From assembly GCA_021815905.1 (NCBI GenBank), contig JAKAZP010000002.1, positions 1-24,734 of the forward strand: a stretch of DNA of 24,734 bases, read 5' to 3'. Origin of the DNA: Pseudomonadota bacterium (lineage in GTDB: Bacteria > Pseudomonadota > Gammaproteobacteria > Steroidobacterales > Steroidobacteraceae). Shown piece by piece: positions 1 through 7,502 of this stretch. The notes under the pieces are model-generated. The model saw only the letters and a list, made by a program, of their open reading frames with translations, was not told the origin of the DNA and searched no databases. The first letter of the stretch is position 1. Each line of letters begins with the position of its first letter. Both the position numbers and the translations under genes were made by a program.

Positions 1-277
1 ATCGGGCGGGAGAGGTGCATGGCCGGAGAAGATAACCCATCCGCCCCCGAGCGGCATCCGGACCGGGATTATGTCCACTCGGGGCGGGTGGGGTGGAGGG
101 GCCGCGCTGCCCTGCGCGCGACGGGAGCGTCCTGCTCCGCCCGTGCGCCATGTTGGAGGGTCGGCGCCCGCAAGGCGACCGTGCGTTCGACTCCTGTTCG
201 TCCACTAACTGCGCGATAGGGTCGCGCCGGGGCACAAACGGCGGCCAGGGGCGCTCCGCGGGGGACGCTCGCCCCTC
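1..277. other. Gene-free left edge, no supported gene
   Basis: This stretch lies downstream of tldD. A plus-strand frame is open from the window edge to a stop at about 217-219, but its arginine- and proline-rich composition looks like random high-GC reading and matches no family I recognise. On the minus strand an ATG at 20-18 could begin a gene leaving the window; nothing visible supports or excludes it. The only structure noted is the hairpin just after the tldD stop, listed separately. Confidence 0.4.
247..276 (-). terminator. Hairpin just after the tldD stop, possible weak terminator
   Basis: Perfect 7-bp arms AGGGGCG (247-253) and CGCCCCT (270-276) enclose a 16-nt GC-rich loop and begin two bases after the tldD stop codon on the minus strand. 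No U-tract follows; only a short GTTTG lies further downstream. It could be a weak or Rho-assisted 3' end, or merely a GC-rich inverted repeat. Confidence 0.3.
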
Positions 278-1747
278 TCAGGCGGTGCCGCCCACCGTCA
301 GGTTTTCGATCTTGAGAGTCGGCTGGCCGACTCCGACCGGAACGCTCTGGCCCTCCTTGCCGCAGGTGCCCACCCCGTCGTCGAGCTTCAGGTCGTTGCC
401 GACCATCGCGACGCGCGTGAGCACGTCCGGTCCGTTGCCGATCAGCGTGGCGCCTTTGAGCGGCGCGCCGATGCGGCCGTTCTCGATGGCGTACGCCTCG
501 CTCGCGGAGAACACGAACTTGCCGGAGGTGATGTCGACCTGGCCGCCCCCGAAGTTGACCGCGTAGATCCCGCGCCGGACCGAGCGGATGATCTCCCCGG
601 GGTCGTGGGGGCCCGGCCGCATGTAGGTGTTGGTCATGCGCGGCAAGGTCACGTGCGCAAACGATTCGCGCCGCCCGTTGCCCGTCGGGCGGCTGCCCGT
701 CAGACGGGCGTTGAGCCGGTCCTGCATGTACCCGCGCAGCACCCCGTTCTCGATCAGCGTGGTGCAGCGGGTGGGCGTGCCCTCGTCGTCGATGTTGAGC
801 GAGCCGCGCCGCTGCGACAGCGTGCCGTCATCGACCACGGTGCACTCCTCGGCCGCGACGCGCTCGCCGATGCGATTGGCGAACGCCGAGGTCCCCTTGC
901 GATTGAAGTCGCCCTCGAGCCCGTGACCGATCGCCTCGTGCAGAAGAATGCCGGGCCAGCCCGGACCGAGCACCACGGTCATCGGGCCCGCCGGAGCCGG
1001 GACCGCCTCGAGATTCACCAGCGCCTGGCGCGCGGCCTCGCGCGCGAGCGCGAGCGGCCGATCGAGCGCGACCAGCTCCGCGAGCGAGTAACGCCCCCCC
1101 GCTCCGCAGTAGCCCTGCTCGCGCCGCCCGTTCTGCTCGACCAGCACCGAGACGTTGAAGCGCACGAGCGGACGCACGTCGGCCGCGAGCTCGCCGTCGC
1201 TGTTGGCGATCAGGACCACCTCGTGCACCGCGGTCACGCTCGCGGTGACGTGCACGATGCGCGGATCGATCTTGCGCGTCTCGCGATCGACGCGCTCGAG
1301 CCAGCTGACCTTCTGCTCGTCCGAGAGCGAGACGACCGGATCGGCCGGCAGGTACAGCCGGTGTCCGGCCTGCGCCCGCCACGCGTGGAGGCGCCGGCCC
1401 CCCCCCTGCCGGGCGATCGCGCGAGCGGCCCGGGAAGCCTCCTCGAGCGCCGGCAGGACGATCTCGTCCGAGTAGGCGAATCCGGTGCGCTCACCGGCGA
1501 GAGCGCGCACGCCGACGCCCTGCTCGATGCTCGCGCTGCCGTCGCGCACGATCCCGTCCTCGAGCGACCAGGACTCCTGGCGCGAGAGCTGGAAGTAAAG
1601 GTCGGCGAAGTCCACCGAGTGGGTGAGCACTTCGCCGAAGATGCGATCGAGCCGGCCATCATCCAGGCCGCTCGGCCGCAGAATCAGATCGCGGGCGAGG
1701 GCGAGGGGGTCGCAGGCCACATCGGCAGTCGTCGGGTTTTCGGTCAT
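278..1747 (-). CDS. tldD: TldD metalloprotease subunit
   Basis: Catalytic half of the TldD/TldE (PmbA) zinc protease, a cytosolic heterodimer known to cut unfolded peptides and modified peptide precursors such as microcin B17. The 489-residue product is close to the usual ~480. The zinc-binding helix HEAIGH is at residues 270-275 (H270, E271, H275), and the conserved C-terminal [13 protein letters not shown] block with Cys462 is intact. The start at 1747 is chosen because its ATG overlaps the stop of the upstream nitrilase gene in an ATGA arrangement; an in-frame ATG four codons earlier (1759) is possible but less attractive. It is the last gene of the long minus-strand run. The partner pmbA is not in the window, as is common because the two genes are often unlinked or divergent. 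Assignment is very secure. Confidence 0.96.
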   Translation of the reverse strand: MTENPTTADVACDPLALARDLILRPSGLDDGRLDRIFGEVLTHSVDFADLYFQLSRQESWSLEDGIVRDGSASIEQGVGVRALAGERTGFAYSDEIVLPALEEASRAARAIARQGGGRRLHAWRAQAGHRLYLPADPVVSLSDEQKVSWLERVDRETRKIDPRIVHVTASVTAVHEVVLIANSDGELAADVRPLVRFNVSVLVEQNGRREQGYCGAGGRYSLAELVALDRPLALAREAARQALVNLEAVPAPAGPMTVVLGPGWPGILLHEAIGHGLEGDFNRKGTSAFANRIGERVAAEECTVVDDGTLSQRRGSLNIDDEGTPTRCTTLIENGVLRGYMQDRLNARLTGSRPTGNGRRESFAHVTLPRMTNTYMRPGPHDPGEIIRSVRRGIYAVNFGGGQVDITSGKFVFSASEAYAIENGRIGAPLKGATLIGNGPDVLTRVAMVGNDLKLDDGVGTCGKEGQSVPVGVGQPTLKIENLTVGGTA

Positions 1748-2580
1748 TCGGGATTCCATGAACGGGTCTCGGGAAGCGCCCGGTGCTCGAGCGCAGGGAA
1801 GGTCGTCCGGTCGCGCCGTTGACGCTCGAGATCGAGCTCGGCCACCACACAGCCCGCGCCGCGGGGCAGGCGGTCGAGGATACGGCCCCAGTGATCGATG
1901 ATCATGCTGTCGCCATAAGTCTCCCGGCCGCCCGGATGAAAGCCCGACTGGGCGGGGGCGATCAGGCAGCAGAGATTCTCGATCGCGCGGGCCCGGAGCA
2001 GGCTTTCCCAGTGCGCCCTGCCGGTCGGCACGGTGAAGGCCGAAGGCACGAGGAGCACCTCGGCGCCCGCGGCGCTCATGCGGCGATAGAGCTCCGGGAA
2101 GCGCACGTCGTAGCACACGGAGAGGCCGAGTCGGCCGAGGGGCGTCTGGAGCACGACCGGTGCGGAGCCCGCGGCGACATGGGCCGATTCGCGATAGCTC
2201 TCCCGGCCTCCCGGCAGCTCGACGTCGAACAGATGGATCTTGTCGTAGCGCGCACGCCGCTCCCCGGATGGATCGTAGACGAGCGAGGCGGCCGCGACGC
2301 GCCCGTCCGAGGCGCCGCGCAGGGGCACGGTCCCGGCGACCAGCCAGAGGCCCAGGCGCCGGGCCGTCTCGGCCAGAAAGGCCTGCACGGGGCCCGTTCC
2401 GTCCGGCTCGGCAATCCGGCGCTTATCGGCGTCGGCGAGCCCCATGAAGGCGAAATTCTCCGGCAGCGCCGCGAGCTGAGCGCCGCGCCCGGCGGCGTCC
2501 TGGAGCAGCTTCCCGGCCTGCGCCAGGTTCGCCCCGACGTCGGGGCCCGACGTCATCTGAATCGCGGCAACGAGGGGCAT
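1744..2580 (-). CDS. Carbon-nitrogen hydrolase of the nitrilase superfamily (Nit1/deaminated glutathione amidase type)
   Basis: A 278-residue cytosolic amidase covering a whole nitrilase domain. The Glu-Lys-Cys catalytic triad is readable as E41 in LPENF, K114 in DKIHLFD and C156 in [13 protein letters not shown]. The KIHLFD and [11 protein letters not shown] wording is typical of the NIT1/NIT2 branch, whose characterised members hydrolyse deaminated glutathione or omega-amides, so a metabolite-repair role is likely but the substrate is inferred. The gene overlaps tldD by 4 nt (ATGA) and lies 65 nt after rng. In many gammaproteobacteria yhdP sits between rng and this gene; here it is absent. 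No strong Shine-Dalgarno sequence is visible before the ATG at 2580. Confidence 0.9.
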   Translation of the reverse strand: MPLVAAIQMTSGPDVGANLAQAGKLLQDAAGRGAQLAALPENFAFMGLADADKRRIAEPDGTGPVQAFLAETARRLGLWLVAGTVPLRGASDGRVAAASLVYDPSGERRARYDKIHLFDVELPGGRESYRESAHVAAGSAPVVLQTPLGRLGLSVCYDVRFPELYRRMSAAGAEVLLVPSAFTVPTGRAHWESLLRARAIENLCCLIAPAQSGFHPGGRETYGDSMIIDHWGRILDRLPRGAGCVVAELDLERQRRDRTTFPALEHRALPETRSWNPE

Positions 2581-2645
2581 ACGGCCGTACTATGGGGGCT
2601 CGAGGGGGCCTCTGCAACGCGCCGCGCCCACCCCTCGGGCGCCGC

Positions 2646-4127
2646 TCAGGTCACCACCACGTCGAACTGGTCGATGCCGTAGAGCGTCTCCGACTGCAGC
2701 CGCACGGGGCGGCCGACTTGCGCCTCGAGCTCGGCGACCGTCGCCGCCTCGGCTTCCAGCAACCGGTCGACGACGTCCGGGTGGGCGAGGATCAGCAGCT
2801 CACGGGCGGCGGGCTGGCGGCTCTGGCGCACGATCTCCCGGAAGATCTCGTTGCAGACCGTCTCGGCGGTCTTGATGAAGCCCCGGCCCTCGCAGGCGCG
2901 GCACGGCTCGCACATGAGCTGCTCGAGACTCTCGCGGGTGCGCTTGCGCGTCATCTCCACCAGCCCGAGGGGGGAGAGGCTGACGATGTGATTCTGCGCG
3001 CGGTCGCCGGAGAGGGAGCGCTCGAGGGCCTCGAGCACCTGGCGGCGATGCCACTCGTCGGACATGTCGATGAAATCGATGATGATGATGCCGCCGAGGT
3101 TCCGCAGCCGCAGCTGTCTGCCGATGCTCGCCGCCGCCTCGAGGTTGGTGCGGAACGTGGTCTCCTCGAGATTGCGGTGACCGACATAGCCGCCGGTGTT
3201 GACGTCGATCGTGGTCATCGCCTCGGTCTGATCGATGACCAGGTGCCCACCGGACTTCAGCGGCACCTTGCGATCGAGGGCGCGCGCGATCTCCTCCTCG
3301 ATGCCGTGCAGATCGAAGATCGGCCGCGGCCCCGCATGCAGCTCGATCCGCACGGCCGCCTCGGGCATGAACTCCGAGGCGAATGCGGTCATGCGCGCCT
3401 GTTCCGCGGGGGAGTCCACCCGTACGCTCGTGACTCCGCGCGCCAGCTCATCGCGCAGGATACGCAGCGCGAGCGGCAGGTCCTCGTGCACCCGGGAGCC
3501 GGCGGAGACTTCCGCGGCGCGCGAGCGCACGTGCCGCCAGAGCTTGCGCAGATAGAGGAGATCCTCGCGCAGGCTCTCCGGCGCCACGCCCTGGGCGGCG
3601 GTGCGCAGGATGTAGCCGCCGCTTTCGCCCTGGCGCAGCTCGCCGACCGCCGCCTTCAGGCGCTGTCGCTCGGCATCGTCCTCGATTCGCGCCGAGACGC
3701 CGATGCCCTCTGCGCGCGGCAGATACACCAGGTAGCGGGCCGGCAGCGTCACGAACGTCGTGAGCCGGGCGCCCTTGGTGCCGATCGGATCCTTGATGAC
3801 CTGCACCAGAATCTCATCGCCGGCGGCGACCAGCCGCCGCACGTCCTCGACCGCCGCGGCCGCCGGGGACTCGAGGCCGACGACCGTCTCCTCGGGAGGC
3901 GCGCTCGCGATGTCGGCGGCGTGCAGAAAGGCCGTGCGCTCGAGACCGATGTCGACGAACGCCGCCTGCATGCCCGGCAGCACGCGCATCACGCGGCCCT
4001 TGTAGAGATTGCCGACCAGGCCGCGCCGTCCGCTGCGCTCGATGTACACCTCCTGCACGACACCGCCCTCGATGAGCGCGGCGCGCGTCTCGCGCGGGCC
4101 GGTGTTGAGGAAGATCTCGACGGTCAC
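2646..4127 (-). CDS. rng: Ribonuclease G
   Basis: Endoribonuclease of the RNase E/G family that matures the 5' end of 16S rRNA and takes part in mRNA decay. The 493-residue product has the RNase G length with no long RNase E-type C-terminal scaffold. An S1-like domain lies at about residues 35-125. The two magnesium-binding aspartates are D308 (in TTIDVNTGG) and D351 (in IIIIDFIDM), and the zinc-link cysteines are in MCEPCRACEGRG (C406, C409, C412). The GTG at 4127 is chosen because it gives the family N-terminus MTVEIFLN, resembling E. coli MTAELLVN, and overlaps the maf stop in a GTGA junction. A GTG six codons upstream (4145) is also in frame but extends beyond the family start. Confidence 0.96.
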   Translation of the reverse strand: MTVEIFLNTGPRETRAALIEGGVVQEVYIERSGRRGLVGNLYKGRVMRVLPGMQAAFVDIGLERTAFLHAADIASAPPEETVVGLESPAAAAVEDVRRLVAAGDEILVQVIKDPIGTKGARLTTFVTLPARYLVYLPRAEGIGVSARIEDDAERQRLKAAVGELRQGESGGYILRTAAQGVAPESLREDLLYLRKLWRHVRSRAAEVSAGSRVHEDLPLALRILRDELARGVTSVRVDSPAEQARMTAFASEFMPEAAVRIELHAGPRPIFDLHGIEEEIARALDRKVPLKSGGHLVIDQTEAMTTIDVNTGGYVGHRNLEETTFRTNLEAAASIGRQLRLRNLGGIIIIDFIDMSDEWHRRQVLEALERSLSGDRAQNHIVSLSPLGLVEMTRKRTRESLEQLMCEPCRACEGRGFIKTAETVCNEIFREIVRQSRQPAARELLILAHPDVVDRLLEAEAATVAELEAQVGRPVRLQSETLYGIDQFDVVVT

Positions 4128-4723
4128 GGCCGCTCGCCGATCCACAGGGGAATGGCCGCCGCGCGCAACAGCTGCGCGGTCTCGAACAGGGGCAATCCCA
4201 TCACCCCGGAGTAGCTGCCCTCGAGCGAGGCGACGAAGATCGCGCCGTAGCCCTGGATCGCGTAGCCCCCCGCCTTGTCCCGCGGCTCTCCGGAATCCCA
4301 GTAGGCGCTCATCTCCTCGCGCCCGATCTGCCGAAAGCTCACGGTGCTCACGCTCACGCGGCAGGCGATATCCGGCGCCGCGGCCAGCGCGACCGCCGTC
4401 AGCACGGTGTGCGCGCGGCCCGAGAGACGGCCCAGCATCTCGATCGAATCCTCGCGATTCTCGGGCTTGCCGTACAGGCGGCCATCGAGGACGACCGCCG
4501 TGTCGGCGGCCAGCACCGGCAGCCTCTCGCCGCGCCCGCGCACGGCGGCCGCCTTCGCGCGCGCGAGCCTCGCCACGTACTCGCTCGCGGATTCGCGCGG
4601 CAGCGGCGTCTCGTCGATCCCGGCGGCGGCGATGGTGTGCGGCACTCCGATCTGCGCGAGCAGCTCGCGTCTTCGCGGCGAGCTCGAGGCGAGGCAGAGG
4701 ACCGGGCGGGCGGGTTGCGGCAT
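4124..4723 (-). CDS. maf: Maf-type dTTP/UTP pyrophosphatase (YhdE subfamily)
   Basis: House-cleaning nucleotide pyrophosphatase that hydrolyses dTTP, UTP and modified pyrimidine triphosphates; in some bacteria Maf affects septum formation. The 199-residue product opens with the Maf signature LASSSPRRRELL at 11-22, has LAADTAVVLDG with the likely catalytic D74, K86 in YGKP, and DKAGGYAIQG at 149-158. The IQGYGAIFV and GSYSGVMGLPL wording fits the YhdE (dTTP/UTP) branch rather than YceF (7-methyl-GTP), which agrees with its position next to rng as in E. coli. Its ATG shares one base with the rlmH stop (TGATG), and its stop overlaps the rng start, so all three are probably co-translated. Confidence 0.94.
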   Translation of the reverse strand: MPQPARPVLCLASSSPRRRELLAQIGVPHTIAAAGIDETPLPRESASEYVARLARAKAAAVRGRGERLPVLAADTAVVLDGRLYGKPENREDSIEMLGRLSGRAHTVLTAVALAAAPDIACRVSVSTVSFRQIGREEMSAYWDSGEPRDKAGGYAIQGYGAIFVASLEGSYSGVMGLPLFETAQLLRAAAIPLWIGERP

Positions 4724-5190
4724 CACGCGCGATGGTAGGGATGTCGAGTCAACAGGCTGTGCGCCCGGTAGATCTGCTCGGCGAGCACCACGCGCGCGAG
4801 CGCATGGGGCAGCGTGAAGCGCGAGAGCGACAGGTTGAGATCGCCGCGCGCCCGGACCTCGGGCGCGAACCCGTCCGGGCCGCCGATGAGGAACGCGAGA
4901 TCCTGGCCCGAGCGCATCCGCGCGCCGAGCCATTCGGCGAGCTCGACACTCGTCATCTGGACACCCTGCTCATCGAGCACCACCACGAACTCCGCCGGCT
5001 TCAGCGCGGCGAGGAGCTTGCGCGACTCGCTCTCGAGGGCGCGGCGCGGGCTGCCGCCCGTGCGCGCGCCGGGCTCGATCTCGAGCAGGACGGGCTTCAG
5101 GCTCGATTGCAGCCTGAGGGAGTACTCATCGTAGCCCTCGCGCACCCACGGAGGCACTCGTGTGCCGACCGCGATCACCCGCAGCTTCAT
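4723..5190 (-). CDS. rlmH: 23S rRNA pseudouridine-1915 N3-methyltransferase RlmH
   Basis: SPOUT-class methyltransferase that uses S-adenosylmethionine to methylate pseudouridine 1915 in helix 69 of 23S rRNA on assembled 70S ribosomes. The product is 155 residues, exactly the E. coli length. The N-terminus MKLRVIAVGTR, the knot motif LIGGPDGF (101-108), the segment SLSRFTLPHALARVVLAEQ (121-139) and the terminal HPYHR are all characteristic. It begins 14 nt after rsfS, the usual partner, and runs into maf with a one-base stop/start overlap. In E. coli rlmH is followed by mrdA-mrdB; those cell-wall genes are missing here and the maf-rng cluster follows instead. Confidence 0.97.
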   Translation of the reverse strand: MKLRVIAVGTRVPPWVREGYDEYSLRLQSSLKPVLLEIEPGARTGGSPRRALESESRKLLAALKPAEFVVVLDEQGVQMTSVELAEWLGARMRSGQDLAFLIGGPDGFAPEVRARGDLNLSLSRFTLPHALARVVLAEQIYRAHSLLTRHPYHRA

Positions 5191-5204
5191 CGCGCCCGCT
5201 GTGG

Positions 5205-5660
5205 CTACGGCGAGAGCCGCCCCGCGGCGGCGTGCGCCCCGCTCTCCAGCGCTCCGTGCGCGGTACCCGAGTCCCAAAGCCGCTCGAGCCCGTAGAACTC
5301 GCGCACGCGCGGCAGCATCACGTGCAGCACCACATCCTGCAGATCGACGAGAACCCACTCCCCTTCGCGCTCGCCCTCGGTGCCGAGGGGCCTCATCCCG
5401 CTCGCCTTGGCGCGCTCGATCACGTGCTCGGCGATCGAGCGGACGTGGCGATCCGAGGTTCCCGAGGCGATGATCAGGCTGTCGGCGATGTCGGTGAGAC
5501 CTCGCACGTCCAGCACCTTGATGTTCACGGCCTTCATGTCTTCGAGCGCGGCCGTCACCACTTTCAGCAAGGGCGGCGCGCCGCGGGGGGTCGAGGCCGA
5601 GCGTGAGGGCCTGGATGCCGGGGCGGACGCGCCGCGGCGCGGGATTGTGCGGGTTGTCAT
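5205..5660 (-). CDS. rsfS: Ribosomal silencing factor RsfS, with extended ends
   Basis: RsfS binds ribosomal protein L14 and blocks joining of the subunits in stationary phase or starvation. The RsfS/DUF143 domain spans roughly residues 33-130, with VLDVRGLTDIADSLIIASGT, SDRHVRSIAEHV and EWVLVDLQDVVLHVM typical of the family. The product is 151 residues against about 105 in E. coli, owing to an Arg/Pro/Ser-rich head of about 30 residues and a 20-residue Ala/Gly tail. From the ATG at 5660 an AGGAG lies upstream at a rather long spacing of about 15 nt. Internal TTG or GTG codons at residues 31, 34 and 35 would give a normal N-terminus, so the start is uncertain. It lies between nadD (27-nt gap) and rlmH, the conserved order. 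Confidence 0.92.
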   Translation of the reverse strand: MTTRTIPRRGASAPASRPSRSASTPRGAPPLLKVVTAALEDMKAVNIKVLDVRGLTDIADSLIIASGTSDRHVRSIAEHVIERAKASGMRPLGTEGEREGEWVLVDLQDVVLHVMLPRVREFYGLERLWDSGTAHGALESGAHAAAGRLSP

Positions 5661-5687
5661 GAGCTTTGAGCGTCTCTCCTGTGTCGG

Positions 5688-6341
5688 TCACTCATTGGAG
5701 TCCGTGCGGCGAGCATAGCACCGCGTCCCGAGCAGAATCTCCCGCACTTCGTCGGGGACGAGGTAGCGGGGATCCTGCCCGCAGATCATCAGCTGGCGCA
5801 GATCGGTGGAAGAGATCTCGAGCTGCGTCACCGCATGCACGTAGATGCGACCGGCGGTGCGCTCGTGCAAGTCCCGGACGGAGCCCGTGCCGTGGTCGAC
5901 CATGACCTCCCCGAGCGGCCCCATGGTCGGGGCCTTCCAGCCGGGACGGTGCGCGACCACGATGTGCGCGAGCGTGAGCAGATCGCGCCAGCGGTGCCAG
6001 TTCGGCAGTCCGAGGAACGCATCCATGCCGAGCAGCAGGCACAGCGAGCGCTCCGGGTATTCGGCCCGCAGCTCCGTCAGCGTGTCGACGGAGTAGGAGA
6101 CGCCCGTGCGGCGCACCTCGCGGTCATCGACCACGAACGCCTTCTGGTCGGCCACCGCGGCGGCGACCATGCGCAACCGCAGCTCGGCGCTAGCGACCGG
6201 CTGCTCGCGATGCGGCGGGCTGCCGGTCGGCAGGAAGCGCACTTCCGCCAGGCGCAACTGCTGCCACAGCTCGAACGCCGTGCGCATGTGGCCGTAGTGG
6301 ATCGGATCGAAAGTACCGCCGAAGAGTCCGATGGGTTGCAT
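5688..6341 (-). CDS. nadD: Nicotinate-mononucleotide adenylyltransferase NadD
   Basis: Transfers AMP from ATP to nicotinate mononucleotide to give deamido-NAD, the shared late step of NAD synthesis. The 217-residue product has the nucleotidyltransferase signature GGTFDPIHYGH at 8-18, containing the HxGH ATP-binding motif (H15, H18), and the second signature ISSTDLR at 176-182. The region LLLGMDAFLGLPNWHRW is also typical of NadD. The ATG at 6341 begins at the family N-terminus, 22 nt after holA. The gene order holA-nadD-rsfS-rlmH is the classic gammaproteobacterial one. Confidence 0.97.
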   Translation of the reverse strand: MQPIGLFGGTFDPIHYGHMRTAFELWQQLRLAEVRFLPTGSPPHREQPVASAELRLRMVAAAVADQKAFVVDDREVRRTGVSYSVDTLTELRAEYPERSLCLLLGMDAFLGLPNWHRWRDLLTLAHIVVAHRPGWKAPTMGPLGEVMVDHGTGSVRDLHERTAGRIYVHAVTQLEISSTDLRQLMICGQDPRYLVPDEVREILLGTRCYARRTDSNE

Positions 6342-6363
6342 CGACGCTGCCCTGGAAACGAAG

Positions 6364-7377
6364 CTATTTGAGCATGGATCGGGGGGCCGGCAATACCGGC
6401 CGGCCGCACAGCTCCGTCGCGAGCAGCGCCATCTCGTCCCAGGCCTCTCCCTGCAGCCGGCCCTTGATCATCCGGTCGGCGCGCGCGGCCCGCAGCGTGA
6501 GCTCATCGAGCGCGAGCCGCGGCGCGCGCCGCAGGGCTTGCTCGAGCGCCGCCGACTGGCGCTGCCAGCCCCGGCCGCGGGCGCCCGCCGGGTCCGCGAG
6601 CCCCGCCCCGATGTCCCGCAGCGCACGCGCCAGCGCCCACAGCACGAGCGTCGGCTCCGTCCCCTCGGCGCGCAGCCCCGCGAGCACTCGCAACGCCCGC
6701 TCCGCCTGGCCCGCGAGCACGGCATCGCTGAGACGGAACACGTCGAAGCGCGCGCTGTCGGCCACGCTCGCCAACACCGTGTCGGCGTCGATGCGCCGCG
6801 CCCCGCTCAGGTATCGCAGCTTCTCCAACTCCTGGTGCGCCGCGAGCAGGTTGCCCTCCGTGCGCTCGGCGATGAGCGCGAGCGCCTCGTCGGCGATCTC
6901 GAGCCCGAGCCGGCGGCCGCGGCTGCGCAACCAGGAGGCGAGCTTCGCGGTCTCGACCGGCCAGATCTGCACCCAGCCGCCGTGCGCCTCCGCGGCCTTG
7001 ACCCACTGCGCCGACTGGGCATCGCGATCGAGCCGCGGGGCGAGAATGAGCAGCGCCGTGTCCGCGCCGGCGCTCTCCAGCAGGCTGACGAGCACGGCGC
7101 CGCCGGCCACCCCGGGCCGGCCGCTCGCGAGGCGCAGCTCCATCAGCCGCCGCGAGCCGAAGAGCGAGAGATTGGCGGCCGAGGAGCGCACGTCGTCCCA
7201 GTCCGAGGCGCGCTCGATGAAGTGCACCTCGCGCTCGGTGAAGCCCGCGGCGCGGGCGCCGGCGCGCACGGCATCCGCCGCCTCGCCGGTGAGCAGCGGC
7301 TCGTCCCCGGAAATGAGGTAGGACGGCAGGAACCGCCGCTCGAGGTGGGAGACCAGGGAATCGCCGGTGAGCTTCAA
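6364..7377 (-). CDS. holA: DNA polymerase III delta subunit HolA
   Basis: Delta is the wrench of the clamp loader: it binds and opens the beta sliding clamp within the delta-gamma/tau-delta' complex. The 337-residue product is near the E. coli length (343) and follows its pattern: N-terminal SYLISGDEPLL, then the MSLF-like NLSLFGSRRLMEL around 69-81, EGNLLAAHQELEKL in the lid region, and a helical C-terminal collar. There are no catalytic residues to check. The start is a TTG at 7377, which matches the expected N-terminus with no better ATG nearby. A TATAAT box lies about 30 nt upstream. It heads the minus-strand run down to tldD; its usual upstream neighbour lptE is separated from it here by the fused ABC transporter gene. 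Confidence 0.94.
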   Translation of the reverse strand: MKLTGDSLVSHLERRFLPSYLISGDEPLLTGEAADAVRAGARAAGFTEREVHFIERASDWDDVRSSAANLSLFGSRRLMELRLASGRPGVAGGAVLVSLLESAGADTALLILAPRLDRDAQSAQWVKAAEAHGGWVQIWPVETAKLASWLRSRGRRLGLEIADEALALIAERTEGNLLAAHQELEKLRYLSGARRIDADTVLASVADSARFDVFRLSDAVLAGQAERALRVLAGLRAEGTEPTLVLWALARALRDIGAGLADPAGARGRGWQRQSAALEQALRRAPRLALDELTLRAARADRMIKGRLQGEAWDEMALLATELCGRPVLPAPRSMLK

Positions 7378-7502
7378 GATCGGGTATCGGGGCTGAGCGG
7401 CCCATTATAGGCTGCCGCAGCATCGCAGGCGCCGCCGGCGGCGCACCGTATGCTGCGCTGTATCCGGTAAAGTACAGCGAGTACGCTGCTCGAGCGAGAG
7501 AA
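7378..7502. other. Divergent intergenic region between holA and the fused ABC importer
   Basis: This 125-nt spacer separates two divergently read genes that both seem to use TTG starts. It contains the holA -10 box listed separately. On the plus strand GAGAG precedes the importer's TTG, but no convincing -35/-10 pair could be read. Confidence 0.4.
7404..7409 (-). promoter_or_regulatory. Candidate -10 box for holA
   Basis: A perfect TATAAT hexamer on the minus strand ends 26 nt before the holA TTG, which would give a 5' leader of roughly 20 nt. No good -35 hexamer is seen at 16-18 nt spacing (the 17-nt position reads GCGCCT), so activity is uncertain, but the box stands out against the GC-rich background. 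Confidence 0.45.

Noticed and set aside
165..206. tRNA-like 3' end (GTTCGACTCC followed by GTCCACT) on the plus strand
   Set aside because: The T-stem would not pair (GTGCG against CCTGT), and no matching 5' acceptor strand lies about 75 nt upstream.
278..2116. Longer 612-residue version of TldD starting inside the nitrilase gene
   Set aside because: The extra 123 residues are an out-of-frame reading of the nitrilase; the ATGA overlap at 1747 gives the family length.
2592..4214. 540-residue plus-strand frame antisense to rng
   Set aside because: A GC-rich shadow: Arg/Leu/Asp/His-rich, no motifs, and it lies entirely across the well-supported rng gene.
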